Assembly (NCBI GenBank): GCA_045600945.1
Contig: JAZRYX010000078.1
Location: 62,001-126,000, forward strand
DNA: 64,000 bases
Direction: 5' to 3'
From: Darwinimomas sp045600945
Lineage (GTDB): Bacteria; Bacillota; Clostridia; Lachnospirales; Lachnospiraceae
Both the position numbers and the translations under genes were made by a program. Position 1 is the stretch's first letter. Each line of letters opens with the position of its first letter. The notes beneath the pieces are model-generated. The model was not told the DNA's origin. It saw nothing but the letters and a program-made list of their open reading frames with translations, and did no database searches. Shown piece after piece: positions 1-8,836 of the stretch.

Positions 1-1
1 G

Positions 2-460
2 GAAATAGAGTTGGTCAAAAGAATCTTTGATGATAATCCCGATTACATCAGAGTCCTTAATGAACCATCGATCGCAAAAGCTGAGAGAATCAAACTTCTT
101 AATGATGCTTTTGACGGAAAGATTAACAGATATCTTTTGAACTTTCTTAAACTATTATGTGAGAATGGGATTATTGCTGAATATAAAAACTGTGCAAAAC
201 AGTTCACAAAGCGATATAACAAAGATAATGGCATAGTAGAAGCAACAGTAACAAGTGCGGTTAAGATTACAGAAGTTCAAAGGAAAATGCTTACAGAAAA
301 GCTTGAAAAGATAAGCGGAAGAAAAGTTGTTCTTACTGAAAAAACAGATGATAAATTCATAGCAGGACTGAAGGTTGATATGGATGGAAAACAGTATGAC
401 GGTACTGTTTCCGAGAGAATAAATACAATAAGAAAAGCAGTTACAGATATTATAGTTTAA
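2..460 (+). CDS. atpH: F1Fo ATP synthase delta subunit, 5'-truncated by window edge
   Basis: Delta (OSCP-like) subunit of the peripheral stalk that ties the F1 head to the membrane Fo part. The frame is open to the window edge. A TTG at 11 could be read as a start, but the 149 residues from there lack the first 25-30 residues of the family (usual length about 180), so the true start is almost certainly upstream. The C-terminal region with the conserved basic strand (SGRKVVLTEKTD, then GLKVDMDGKQYDGTV) is intact. Thirteen bases separate it from atpA, so it is an internal operon gene; atpB, atpE and atpF are expected just upstream of the window. Confidence 0.93.
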   Translation, partial: EIELVKRIFDDNPDYIRVLNEPSIAKAERIKLLNDAFDGKINRYLLNFLKLLCENGIIAEYKNCAKQFTKRYNKDNGIVEATVTSAVKITEVQRKMLTEKLEKISGRKVVLTEKTDDKFIAGLKVDMDGKQYDGTVSERINTIRKAVTDIIV

Positions 461-473
461 AGGCGGTAAAACT

Positions 474-1994
474 ATGCAGTTAAATCCCGAAGAGATTTCA
501 AAGGTTATACGTAGCCAGATTAAATACTATGAAAATGCTATAAACAATTCCGAAACAGGAACAGTGCTTATGGTAGGAGATGGTATCGCAAGGGCAAGTG
601 GTCTGACTGACTGTATGTCAGGTGAGCTGCTTGAATTTGAAGACGGCACTATGGGTATGGCCCAGAACCTTGAAGATAACTCAGTATCGATAGTTCTGTT
701 CGGATCTGATCAGAAGATCAGTGAAGGCCAGACCGTGAAACGTACAGGAAAAGTAGTATCGGTTCCGGTAGGAGACGGAATGATCGGACGAGTTGTAAGT
801 GCAATCGGTCAGCCGATAGATGGCAACGGACCGATTCAATCAGATGAGTACAGAGCAGTTGAGACACCGGCCCCGGGTATCATTGACAGGCAGCCGGTAA
901 AAGAACCGCTTCAGACAGGAATCAAAGCAATTGATTCTATGATACCTATCGGACGCGGTCAGCGTGAACTGATCATAGGTGATCGTCAGACAGGAAAAAC
1001 AACAATAGCAATAGATACTATTCTAAACCAGAAGGGTAAAGATGTTATATGTATCTATGTTGCAATCGGACAAAAGAGATCAACAGTTGCAAATATTGTT
1101 GATCAGCTTAAACTTGGCGGAGCAATGGATTACAGTATCGTAGTTGCAGCAACTGCATCCGAGCCTGCCCCTCTTCAGTATATAGCTCCTTATACAGGTT
1201 GTTCTATGGGTGAGTATTTCATGGGTAAAGGCAAACATGTTCTCATTATATATGATGATCTGAGTAAACATGCTGTTGCATACAGAGCACTCTCACTTCT
1301 GATAAGGAGACCACCGGGCCGTGAGGCTTATCCGGGCGATGTATTCTATCTTCATTCAAGATTACTTGAACGTGCTGCTAAGTTATCTGATGAACTCGGA
1401 GGAGGATCGCTTACGGCACTTCCGATTATTGAGACACAGGCAGGAGATGTATCAGCATATATCCCTACCAATGTTATTTCAATTACGGATGGTCAGATAT
1501 TCCTTGAGACAGAACTGTTCCATTCAGGAATAATGCCGGCTGTTAACCCGGGTATTTCTGTTTCCAGGGTAGGTGGCAATGCACAAATCAAAGCAATGAA
1601 GAAGGTAGCAGGATCGCTTAAACTGTTATATTCACAGTATAGAGAACTGCAGAGCTTCGCTCAGTTCGGATCAGATCTTGATGCTGATACCAAGAACCGT
1701 CTTGATCAAGGCGCGAGAATAGTTGAGATTCTCAAGCAGGGAAAGGGAAGCCCTGTACCGGTTGAGAAGCAGATTGCAATAATCTATGCCGCTACTAACG
1801 GATATCTTAAGGATATTGAACTTGGTGATGTAAGAAACTACGAAAATGGACTTTATAAATTCCTTGATAACGATCATGACGGAATCAAAGCAATGAATGC
1901 TATTAAAGAGACCGGAAAGTTTGAAAAGGAAACAGAAGAGTTCCTTAAAACCTCTCTCGAAAGATACGGTAAGAGTTTTATCTCAATAGATTAA
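474..1994 (+). CDS. atpA: F1Fo ATP synthase alpha subunit
   Basis: Non-catalytic nucleotide-binding subunit of the F1 hexamer; with beta it forms the ATP synthesis/hydrolysis head on the cytoplasmic face. At 506 residues it has the usual length. The P-loop GDRQTGKT lies at about residues 169-176, followed by the signature region around PAVNPGISVSRVGGNAQIKA. The N-terminal stretch (NPEEISKVIRSQIKYYE) is the helix that contacts delta. An ATG with GGCGG just upstream sets the start. It sits between atpH (13-base gap) and atpG (10-base gap) in the standard atpHAGDC order. Confidence 0.99.
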   Translation: MQLNPEEISKVIRSQIKYYENAINNSETGTVLMVGDGIARASGLTDCMSGELLEFEDGTMGMAQNLEDNSVSIVLFGSDQKISEGQTVKRTGKVVSVPVGDGMIGRVVSAIGQPIDGNGPIQSDEYRAVETPAPGIIDRQPVKEPLQTGIKAIDSMIPIGRGQRELIIGDRQTGKTTIAIDTILNQKGKDVICIYVAIGQKRSTVANIVDQLKLGGAMDYSIVVAATASEPAPLQYIAPYTGCSMGEYFMGKGKHVLIIYDDLSKHAVAYRALSLLIRRPPGREAYPGDVFYLHSRLLERAAKLSDELGGGSLTALPIIETQAGDVSAYIPTNVISITDGQIFLETELFHSGIMPAVNPGISVSRVGGNAQIKAMKKVAGSLKLLYSQYRELQSFAQFGSDLDADTKNRLDQGARIVEILKQGKGSPVPVEKQIAIIYAATNGYLKDIELGDVRNYENGLYKFLDNDHDGIKAMNAIKETGKFEKETEEFLKTSLERYGKSFISID

Positions 1995-2004
1995 GGGGAA
2001 AACG

Positions 2005-2859
2005 ATGGCTTCTAACATGAAAGCAGTTAAACTGCGCATGAAGAGTATCGACAGCACCAGGCAGATTACAAAGGCCATGGAGCTTGTCGCTGCGTCAAAA
2101 CTCAGAAAAGCTAAAGACAGAGCTGAAGCGATTACTCCGGGATTTAATATACTAAGACTTACATTAAGAGAAATTGCAAAAGGAAATAAAGATTTCTCAT
2201 CTGTATATACAAAGGCATCTCAAAGCAATAAGCATTGCTATATTGTAATTGCCGGTGACAGGGGACTGGCAGGCGGATACAATAATAATCTTTTTAAGTA
2301 TGTGGATGCCAAGGCAGAGGGCGATGACTATGCAGTTGTCCCGATCGGTAAGAAGGCATACGAGTATTATTCCAAAAGAGGAATCGAAATAGTAACGGAT
2401 CGGTATAAAGAAGTTTCAGATGTCAGTGTTGCAGACTGCTTTTCGGCAGCAAAACTGATATGTGATTCATACAAGGCCGGACGTTACGGGCATTTCAGGC
2501 TGTTTTATACGGAATTTCAGAATATGCTTAGTATGATAACAAGAAGGATTCCATTACTTCCGGTTGATGATTTTGACAAAAAACTTGAAAATGAAGAAAC
2601 AAAAAAAACAGTAATCGAATATTCTCCGAACGCAGAAGAAGTATTCGAACTGATAGTTCCGGAGTATATTGCATTTGTTTTGTATTCCGGAATATGCGAG
2701 TCTCTTGCAAGCGAATATGCCGCAAGGCGCACTGCGATGGATGCTGCTACAAAGAATGCGGATGAAATGCTTGAAAACCTCGAGCTCTATTACAATCGTG
2801 CCCGTCAGGCCAGCATAACTCAGGAAATAACAGAGATTGTAGCCGGAGCTAATGTATAA
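2005..2859 (+). CDS. atpG: F1Fo ATP synthase gamma subunit
   Basis: Central rotor shaft of F1, which couples c-ring rotation to conformational change in the beta subunits. The protein has 284 residues. The conserved N-terminal helix (KLRMKSIDSTRQITKAMELV) and C-terminal helix (ARQASITQEITEIVAGA) form the antiparallel coiled coil, and the middle Rossmann-like part carries the family segment GDRGLAGGYNNNL. It starts at ATG after AGGGGAAAACG and is followed 11 bases later by atpD. Confidence 0.98.
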   Translation: MASNMKAVKLRMKSIDSTRQITKAMELVAASKLRKAKDRAEAITPGFNILRLTLREIAKGNKDFSSVYTKASQSNKHCYIVIAGDRGLAGGYNNNLFKYVDAKAEGDDYAVVPIGKKAYEYYSKRGIEIVTDRYKEVSDVSVADCFSAAKLICDSYKAGRYGHFRLFYTEFQNMLSMITRRIPLLPVDDFDKKLENEETKKTVIEYSPNAEEVFELIVPEYIAFVLYSGICESLASEYAARRTAMDAATKNADEMLENLELYYNRARQASITQEITEIVAGANV

Positions 2860-2870
2860 AGGAGTAGTGT

Positions 2871-4271
2871 ATGGATAATAAACATATCGGTAAAGTAATA
2901 CAGGTTATGGGACCTGTTTTGGATATTCGCTTTAACGAAGGCGAGCTTCCTGCTCTGCTTAATGCAATTGAAATTGATATTAACGGCAGAAAACTGGTTG
3001 CTGAAGTAGCTCAGCAGTCAGGTGATGATGTGGTCAGATGCATAGCAATGAGTTCAACAGACGGACTGGTCAGAGGCACTGATGCCATCGATACCGGAAG
3101 TTCTATTTCAGTCCCTGTAGGTGAAGGTTGCCTTGGAAGAGTATTTAATCTTCTCGGGGAGCCTATCGATAACAAGCCTGCACCGCAGACAGAGGAAAAA
3201 TGGTCTATTCACAGACCGGCACCATCATATGAGGAACAGACTCCTGCATCAGAGATACTGGAAACAGGAATCAAAGTTGTAGATCTTATCTGTCCTTATG
3301 CAAAAGGCGGAAAAATCGGACTTTTCGGCGGAGCCGGAGTAGGAAAGACGGTTCTTATTATGGAGCTTATTCATAATGTAGCTACCGCTCATGGCGGAAT
3401 TTCAGTATTTACCGGAGTAGGTGAACGTACAAGAGAAGGAAATGATCTTTACGGAGAGATGAAAGAAAGCGGTGTCCTTGAAAAGACTGCCCTTGTCTAT
3501 GGTCAGATGAATGAGCCGCCGGGTGCAAGAATGAGAGTCGGACTTTCAGGTCTTACTATGGCGGAGTACTTCCGTGATGAGAAAAACCAGGATGTGCTTC
3601 TATTTATTGACAATATTTTCAGATTTACTCAGGCCGGGTCAGAGGTTTCTGCACTTCTTGGACGTATGCCGTCTGCTGTAGGATACCAGCCTACTCTTGC
3701 AACAGAAATGGGTGCTCTTCAGGAAAGAATTACTTCCACAAAGAAGGGATCCATCACTTCTGTTCAGGCAGTATATGTTCCCGCTGATGATCTTACAGAT
3801 CCTGCACCGGCAACGACATTCTCTCATCTGGATGCAACGACAGTTCTTTCCAGAGATATTGCTTCACAGGGTATCTATCCGGCTGTTGATCCGCTGGATT
3901 CAACCAGTCGTATACTCTCCCCTGAGACAGTCGGACAGGAACACTATGAAGTTGCAATGGGAGTTCAGCAGACGCTTCAGAGATATAAGGAACTTCAGGA
4001 TATTATTGCAATCATGGGTATGGATGAGCTTTCTGATGAGGATAAACTTACAGTATCCCGTGCACGTAAAGTTCAGAGATTCTTATCTCAGAGCTTTTCT
4101 GTTGCCGAACAGTTTACAGGTATTCCCGGAAAATATGTTCCACTTAAAGAAACAATAAGGGGATTCAGAGAGATACTTGACGGAAAATGTGATGATATTC
4201 CGGAAAGTGCCTTCCTATTTGTCGGAACTATTGATGAAGTATACGAGAAAGCAAATAAGCAGGAGGGATGA
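2871..4271 (+). CDS. atpD: F1Fo ATP synthase beta subunit (catalytic)
   Basis: Catalytic subunit of F1, making ATP from ADP and phosphate. 466 residues, full length. The P-loop GGAGVGKT is at about residues 153-160, the catalytic glutamate lies in the GVGERTREGNDLY segment, Walker B is in DVLLFIDNIFRF, and the family signature appears in PAVDPLDSTSR. It is preceded by AAGGAG and closely followed by atpC (3-base gap). Confidence 0.99.
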   Translation: MDNKHIGKVIQVMGPVLDIRFNEGELPALLNAIEIDINGRKLVAEVAQQSGDDVVRCIAMSSTDGLVRGTDAIDTGSSISVPVGEGCLGRVFNLLGEPIDNKPAPQTEEKWSIHRPAPSYEEQTPASEILETGIKVVDLICPYAKGGKIGLFGGAGVGKTVLIMELIHNVATAHGGISVFTGVGERTREGNDLYGEMKESGVLEKTALVYGQMNEPPGARMRVGLSGLTMAEYFRDEKNQDVLLFIDNIFRFTQAGSEVSALLGRMPSAVGYQPTLATEMGALQERITSTKKGSITSVQAVYVPADDLTDPAPATTFSHLDATTVLSRDIASQGIYPAVDPLDSTSRILSPETVGQEHYEVAMGVQQTLQRYKELQDIIAIMGMDELSDEDKLTVSRARKVQRFLSQSFSVAEQFTGIPGKYVPLKETIRGFREILDGKCDDIPESAFLFVGTIDEVYEKANKQEG

Positions 4272-4274
4272 TAG

Positions 4275-4682
4275 ATGGCTAACACCTTTCACCTTCAGGT
4301 TGTTTCCGTAGACGGACTGATGTATGACGGAATGGTCAGAAGCATCATGTGCCGTTGTGCGGATGGTAACCGCACTATTATGGCCGGACATACTAATCTG
4401 GTAACTGCTGTCGGTATGGGAACTTCAAAGATAGTATTTGAAGACGGTACTGACAGAACGGCAGCCTGTATAGGCGGCATGCTCAGCATGATGAACGGAG
4501 AATGTAAACTTATCGTTACCACGTGGGAGTGGAGCGATGAGATAGACATAAACAGAGCAAATGCCGCAAAACGGAGAGCAGAGGAAAAACTTGCCGAAAA
4601 ACTGGATGAGAGAGAATACAAAGTTGCTATGGCAAAACTGAACAGGGCATTGGTAAGGATAAGTTCGAGCCTGCCAAAATAA
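4275..4682 (+). CDS. atpC: F1Fo ATP synthase epsilon subunit
   Basis: Rotor subunit of F1, and in many bacteria an inhibitor of ATP hydrolysis. 135 residues: an N-terminal beta-sandwich (FHLQVVSVDGLMYDG, then AGHTNLVTAVGMG) and a C-terminal helical hairpin of charged and Ala-rich helices (NAAKRRAEEKLAEKL). It starts with ATG after GGAGGGATGATAG. It is the last gene of the ATP synthase operon and is followed by a clear intrinsic terminator. Confidence 0.97.
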   Translation: MANTFHLQVVSVDGLMYDGMVRSIMCRCADGNRTIMAGHTNLVTAVGMGTSKIVFEDGTDRTAACIGGMLSMMNGECKLIVTTWEWSDEIDINRANAAKRRAEEKLAEKLDEREYKVAMAKLNRALVRISSSLPK

Positions 4683-4697
4683 TACATTTATGTTTTG

Positions 4698-4740
4698 AAT
4701 TCCACTGACTGCAAACAATCACTCAGTGGAATTTTGTTTG
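4698..4740 (+). terminator. Intrinsic terminator of the ATP synthase operon
   Basis: A perfect 11-bp stem AATTCCACTGA (4698-4708) / TCAGTGGAATT (4723-4733) with a 14-base loop, followed by a T-rich run. It lies 16 bases after the atpC stop. Confidence 0.88.
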
Positions 4741-4780
4741 TACTAAAACGTATACTAAAACTTTAGTAAATTTACTAAAA
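4741..4780. promoter_or_regulatory. Candidate operator: 18-bp palindrome plus TACTAAAA repeats
   Basis: TTTAGTAAATTTACTAAA (4762-4779) is a perfect 18-bp palindrome. The same half-site recurs as direct TACTAAAA copies at 4741-4748, 4753-4760 and 4773-4780. The cluster sits immediately upstream of the -35 element of the sugar transporter promoter, a normal position for a sugar-responsive regulator. Which protein binds it cannot be told from the window; no regulator gene is adjacent on this strand. Confidence 0.55.
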
Positions 4781-4784
4781 AGTA

Positions 4785-4813
4785 TATACAATCTAACAGC
4801 ATGGTGTTAAAAT
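4785..4813 (+). promoter_or_regulatory. Promoter of the monosaccharide transporter operon
   Basis: A -35 TATACA (4785-4790), 17-bp spacer and -10 TAAAAT (4808-4813) with an extended TG at 4805-4806. A small hairpin TTGCGG/CCGCAA (4826-4842) follows in the leader, then the ribosome binding site TAGGAGG ahead of the ATG at 4864. Confidence 0.62.
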
Positions 4814-4863
4814 GTAATAGTTAATTTGCGGCTTAACCGCAAGAAATAAATAGGAGGAAAATT

Positions 4864-6033
4864 ATGAAAAAGTTTTTAGCTATCGCTATGGCAGCTGTAA
4901 TGGTACTTTCACTTGCAGCTTGTGGCGGATCTGCAGCTCCGGCAGCAGAAGAAGCAGCACCTGCAGCAGAGGCAGCAGCACCTGCAGCAGAGGCAGCAGA
5001 GGCAGCAGCACCTGTAGTTGAGGCTTCAGAAGAAGCAGTTGCAGAAGTAGCAGCAGTTTCTAAGGTTGGTGTTTCGATGCCTACAAAGGATCTTCAGAGA
5101 TGGATTCAGGATGGTGACAATATGAAGTCTCAGCTTGAAGCTCTTGGTTATGAAGTAGACCTTCAGTACGCATCAAACGATGTTCAGACACAGGTTTCTC
5201 AGATTGAGAACATGATCGGTGCAGGCGCAAACGTACTTGTTATCGCAGCTATCGAGGGTTCTTCACTTGGTGAGGCTCTTACAATGGCTAAAGAGAGTGG
5301 TATTCCTGTAATCGCTTATGACCGTCTTCTTATGAACTCAGATGCAGTTGATTACTATGCTACATTTGATAACTACAAAGTTGGTCAGGTTCAGGGTCAG
5401 TACGTTATCGATCAGCTTGATCTTGACAATGCTGATGGCCCGTTCGTATTCGAGTTCACAGCAGGTGACCCGGGCGACAACAACGCAGGATTCTTCTTCA
5501 ATGGTGCTATGGATCTTATCAAGCCTTACATCGAGTCAGGAAAGGTTGTTGTAACTTCAGGTCAGACAAACTTCGAAGAAGTTGCTACACCTACATGGGG
5601 TTCAGATGTTGCTCAGAAGAGAGCAGAGGATATCCTTGCTACATACTATGCAGACGGCACAGAGCTTGATGCATGGGTTTGCTCAAACGACTCAACAGCA
5701 CTTGGTGTAGCAAACGCTCTTGCAGCTAACTACACAGGCAAGTACCCGATCATCACTGGTCAGGACTGCGATATCGAGAATACAAAGAACATGATCGCTG
5801 GAAAGCAGTCAATGTCAGTATTCAAGGATACACGTACTCTTGCAGCTCAGGTTGTAAAGATGGTTGGACAGATTCTTACAGGTTCTACTGTAGATGTTAA
5901 CGATACAGAGACATACGACAACGGAATGGGTATTGTTCCTTCATTCCTTTGCGAGCCTGTATTCGCTGATGCAAATAACTACAAAGAGCTTCTTATTGAC
6001 TCTGGTTACTACACAGAGGATCAGCTCAAATAA
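4864..6033 (+). CDS. chvE: ChvE-type monosaccharide-binding lipoprotein of an ABC transporter
   Basis: Extracellular sugar-binding lipoprotein that feeds the transporter encoded by the next three genes. Signal peptide with lipobox LAAC, lipidated Cys20, then a low-complexity Ala/Glu/Pro linker (about residues 22-62) that tethers the binding domain to the membrane. The mature domain is a periplasmic-binding-protein type 1 fold. The segments VGVSMPTKDLQRWIQDGDN and QIENMIGAGANVLVIAAIEG match the ChvE / multiple-monosaccharide family (xylose, arabinose, glucose, galactose). 389 residues including the linker. The exact sugar cannot be read from sequence. A strong intercistronic hairpin follows, which fits the excess of binding protein over membrane parts typical of such operons. 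Confidence 0.9.
   Translation: MKKFLAIAMAAVMVLSLAACGGSAAPAAEEAAPAAEAAAPAAEAAEAAAPVVEASEEAVAEVAAVSKVGVSMPTKDLQRWIQDGDNMKSQLEALGYEVDLQYASNDVQTQVSQIENMIGAGANVLVIAAIEGSSLGEALTMAKESGIPVIAYDRLLMNSDAVDYYATFDNYKVGQVQGQYVIDQLDLDNADGPFVFEFTAGDPGDNNAGFFFNGAMDLIKPYIESGKVVVTSGQTNFEEVATPTWGSDVAQKRAEDILATYYADGTELDAWVCSNDSTALGVANALAANYTGKYPIITGQDCDIENTKNMIAGKQSMSVFKDTRTLAAQVVKMVGQILTGSTVDVNDTETYDNGMGIVPSFLCEPVFADANNYKELLIDSGYYTEDQLK
4955..5012 (+). repeat. Short in-frame tandem repeat in the lipoprotein linker
   Basis: GCACCTGCAGCAGAGGCAG-type units of about 21 bases, two full copies plus partial ones, encoding Ala-Pro-Ala-Ala-Glu repeats right after the lipidated cysteine. All units are in frame, so gain or loss of a copy would only change tether length. 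Confidence 0.7.
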
Positions 6034-6057
6034 TAATTAAAAAGATACAAACCTTTT

Positions 6058-6086
6058 GGGCATACGGGCTATTTGCTCGTGTGCCC
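6058..6086 (+). other. Intercistronic hairpin between binding protein and ATPase genes
   Basis: GGGCATACGGGC (6058-6069) pairs with GCTCGTGTGCCC (6075-6086): 12 pairs, two of them G-U, with a 5-base loop. No T-run follows, so it is more likely an mRNA 3'-end stabiliser or processing site than a terminator. In comparable sugar transporters such hairpins protect the upstream mRNA segment. Confidence 0.6.
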
Positions 6087-6117
6087 ATCTACTAATTAGA
6101 CAAAAGGAGAGGTTATT

Positions 6118-7653
6118 GTGGGCAACGTTATATTGGAAATGAAGAATATCATCAAAGAATTCCCCAATGTAAGGGCTCTTGATAACGTTAATCTGCAGGT
6201 CGAGGAAGGCGAAATCCACGCACTGGTAGGAGAAAACGGGGCAGGAAAATCCACATTGATGAATGTTCTCAGCGGAGTATATCCCTACGGAACATACGAA
6301 GGTGATATTGTATACAACGGAGAGGTATGCCAGTTTCATAAGATTAAAGATTCCGAAGAAAAGGGCATCGTAATTATTCACCAGGAACTTGCACTTGTTC
6401 CACTGATGTCGATCGGTGAGAATATGTTCCTCGGAAATGAAAAAGGAAAAACTAATAAAATTAATTGGAATGAGACATATAAGGACGCTGATAAGTATCT
6501 TAAGATGGTTGGACTTTCAGAGTCTTCACATGTTCTTATTAAGGATATCGGTACAGGAAAACAGCAGCTTGTAGAAATTGCGAAGGCACTTGCAAAACAG
6601 GCAAAGCTTCTTATTCTTGATGAGCCGACATCATCCTTGAATGAAACAGATTCAAGAGCTCTGCTTGATCTCATGCTTGAGTTCAAAAAACAGGGTCTGA
6701 CAATGATTATTATCACTCATAAACTTAATGAGGTTGTTTATGTTGCGGATAAGATTACCGTTATTCGTGATGGTACCACAGTTGAAAGCTTTGTAAACGA
6801 TGGTAATGTTGATGAAGCCCGTATCATTAAAGGAATGGTTGGGCGTGAGATTACAGATCGTTTCCCGAAACGTAAGGATGTTACAATCGGAGAAACCAAT
6901 CTTGAAGTTAAAGATTGGACGGTATATCATCCTCTTTACGAAGGACGTAAAGTTGTTGATAATGTCAACTTTAATGTTAAGAAGGGAGAGGTTGTCGGTA
7001 TTTATGGTCTTATGGGAGCCGGCAGAACAGAACTCTCTATGAGTATCTTCGGTCAGTCTTATGGTACTAATATTTCAGGTAAGTTAATTGTTAATGGCAA
7101 GGAGATTACTCTTAAATCTCCGAGAGCTGCAATTGATGCAGGTATAGCATATGTAACAGAGAGCAGAAAAGTTAACGGACTTGTTCTTACAAATTCGATT
7201 AAAGTTAATACATCCCTGGCAAATATGAAAGATGTATCTGATAAGAGCATTATCGATGCTGATAAAGAATATGCAATAGCTGTAGAGTATAAGGATAAAC
7301 TTAAGACAAAGACTCCAACGGTTGAACAGAATGTCGGAAATCTTTCAGGCGGTAACCAGCAGAAAGTTCTTCTTTCTAAATGGATGTTTGCTGATCCGGA
7401 TATTCTTATTCTCGATGAACCTACAAGAGGTATTGATGTCGGTGCAAAATATGAGATTTATTGCATTATTAATGATCTTGTAGCTGAAGGAAAATCTGTT
7501 GTCATGATTTCTTCTGAACTTCCGGAAGTAATAGGCATGAGTGACAGAATATATGTTATGAACGAAGGAAAGTTTATAGCAGAGATGCCGGCAAGTGAGG
7601 CAACTCAGGAAAATATTATGGCTGAGATTATCAAGTCAGGAAAGGGCGAATGA
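6118..7653 (+). CDS. mmsA: Monosaccharide ABC transporter ATPase with two nucleotide-binding domains
   Basis: Energises sugar import. 511 residues with two fused ABC domains, as in GguA/MmsA, XylG and AraG. The N-terminal domain has P-loop GENGAGKST (about residues 38-46), the degenerate signature IGTGKQQLVEIAKAL, and Walker B LLILDEPTSSL. The C-terminal domain has LSGGNQQKVLLSKWM and DILILDEPTRG but a relaxed first P-loop (IYGLMGAGRTEL), the usual asymmetry of this family. GTG start after AAAGGAGAGG. The stop overlaps the start of the first permease (ATGA), so they are translationally coupled. Confidence 0.93.
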   Translation: MGNVILEMKNIIKEFPNVRALDNVNLQVEEGEIHALVGENGAGKSTLMNVLSGVYPYGTYEGDIVYNGEVCQFHKIKDSEEKGIVIIHQELALVPLMSIGENMFLGNEKGKTNKINWNETYKDADKYLKMVGLSESSHVLIKDIGTGKQQLVEIAKALAKQAKLLILDEPTSSLNETDSRALLDLMLEFKKQGLTMIIITHKLNEVVYVADKITVIRDGTTVESFVNDGNVDEARIIKGMVGREITDRFPKRKDVTIGETNLEVKDWTVYHPLYEGRKVVDNVNFNVKKGEVVGIYGLMGAGRTELSMSIFGQSYGTNISGKLIVNGKEITLKSPRAAIDAGIAYVTESRKVNGLVLTNSIKVNTSLANMKDVSDKSIIDADKEYAIAVEYKDKLKTKTPTVEQNVGNLSGGNQQKVLLSKWMFADPDILILDEPTRGIDVGAKYEIYCIINDLVAEGKSVVMISSELPEVIGMSDRIYVMNEGKFIAEMPASEATQENIMAEIIKSGKGE

Positions 7654-8825
7654 TTATGAAGACAATTAAATTTTCAGAAATCGTAAAAAAATATACGATG
7701 GTTATCGCCCTGGTCCTCGTAGTAATATTCTTTTCAATTACAACTCAGGGCAAGATTCTGTTTCCGCAGAACGTAAATAACCTTATTTCTCAGAACGGAT
7801 ATGTTTTTGTACTTGCTGCAGGTATGCTTCTCTGTATCCTTACAGGTGGTAATATCGATCTGGCTTGCGGTTCCGTAGTATGTTTTACCGGCGGTATCGG
7901 AGCTGTAATGATGAGCAGCGGCATTAATGTATGGATAGCGGTTCTGGTTATGCTTATTGTAGGAGCTCTGATCGGTGCATGGCAGGGATTCTGGATTGCA
8001 TACATCAAGGTTCCGCCGTTCATCACAACACTTGCAGGTATGTATGCATTCAGAGGATTAAGTAATGTTGTTCTTAAAGGTCTTGCGGTTGGTGTAAGCA
8101 ATACAACATTCCTCAATGTATTCGGCGGTGGTGCTGATTGTTATATTCCGGATTTCCTCGGTGGCGGAAGCATTAATATGCTTTGTGTAATAGCAGGTAT
8201 TGTTATTGCCGCATTAATTGCTGTTTTGACTTTTGCTTCGAGAGGCAAAGCCAGAAAGAATGGTTATACGGTTGCTCCGATTGGAGGAGTAATAGTAAAG
8301 ACAGTTATCATTTGTGCAGTTATTGTATGGTTGTTCTATAAACTTGCACAGTACAAAGGTATTCCTACTGTTCTTATCTGGATTGCTTTAGTTCTTCTGG
8401 TATATAACTATATTACACAGAACACCAGAATGGGACGTTACTTATATGCAGTCGGAAGTAATGAAAAAGCTACAACACTTTCAGGTATTGATTCCAGAAA
8501 ACCTTACTTCTTTGCATATGTAAATATGGGACTTATGTCCGGTCTTGCAGGTATCCTGACAACAGCAAGAGCAGCCGGTGCTCAGCCTACATTCGGTCAG
8601 GGCTATGAGATGGATGCTATCGCAGCTTGCTTTATCGGAGGTGCTTCTGCATACGGTGGAGAGGGCAGCATCTTTGGTGTTATCATTGGTGCCGTTCTAA
8701 TGGGTATCATTAACCAGGGTATGAGTATTATGGGTATTGAGGCTAACTACCAGAAGGTTGTTAAGGGCCTTGTACTTCTCGTATCCATCATATTTGATGT
8801 ATTATCAAATAAGAAGAAGAATTAA
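7650..8825 (+). CDS. mmsB: Monosaccharide ABC transporter permease, copy 1
   Basis: Membrane channel subunit of the ChvE-type importer, BPD_transp_2 (AraH/RbsC-like) family. 391 residues with about 9-10 hydrophobic segments. The family motif region GSNEKATTLSGIDSRK forms the cytoplasmic loop that contacts the ATPase. The start overlaps the ATPase stop by 4 bases; a second ATG two codons later is also possible. A near-collinear paralogue follows after 11 bases, so the transporter may use two different permease chains rather than a homodimer. Confidence 0.9.
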   Translation: MIMKTIKFSEIVKKYTMVIALVLVVIFFSITTQGKILFPQNVNNLISQNGYVFVLAAGMLLCILTGGNIDLACGSVVCFTGGIGAVMMSSGINVWIAVLVMLIVGALIGAWQGFWIAYIKVPPFITTLAGMYAFRGLSNVVLKGLAVGVSNTTFLNVFGGGADCYIPDFLGGGSINMLCVIAGIVIAALIAVLTFASRGKARKNGYTVAPIGGVIVKTVIICAVIVWLFYKLAQYKGIPTVLIWIALVLLVYNYITQNTRMGRYLYAVGSNEKATTLSGIDSRKPYFFAYVNMGLMSGLAGILTTARAAGAQPTFGQGYEMDAIAACFIGGASAYGGEGSIFGVIIGAVLMGIINQGMSIMGIEANYQKVVKGLVLLVSIIFDVLSNKKKN

Positions 8826-8836
8826 GGAGGGAAGAG

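Noticed and set aside
3697..4158. A 153-codon open frame inside atpD on the same strand
   Set aside because: It is a +1 shadow of the certain atpD gene, with no family resemblance and no start signals.
4295..4718. Two minus-strand open frames (130 and 97 codons) under atpC
   Set aside because: Antisense shadows of a certain gene; no start signals and low-complexity translation.
4930..5030. Ala/Pro/Glu repeat in the lipoprotein gene as a mobile or phase-variable element
   Set aside because: All units are multiples of three and in frame, so changes alter length only; such linkers are normal after a lipobox.
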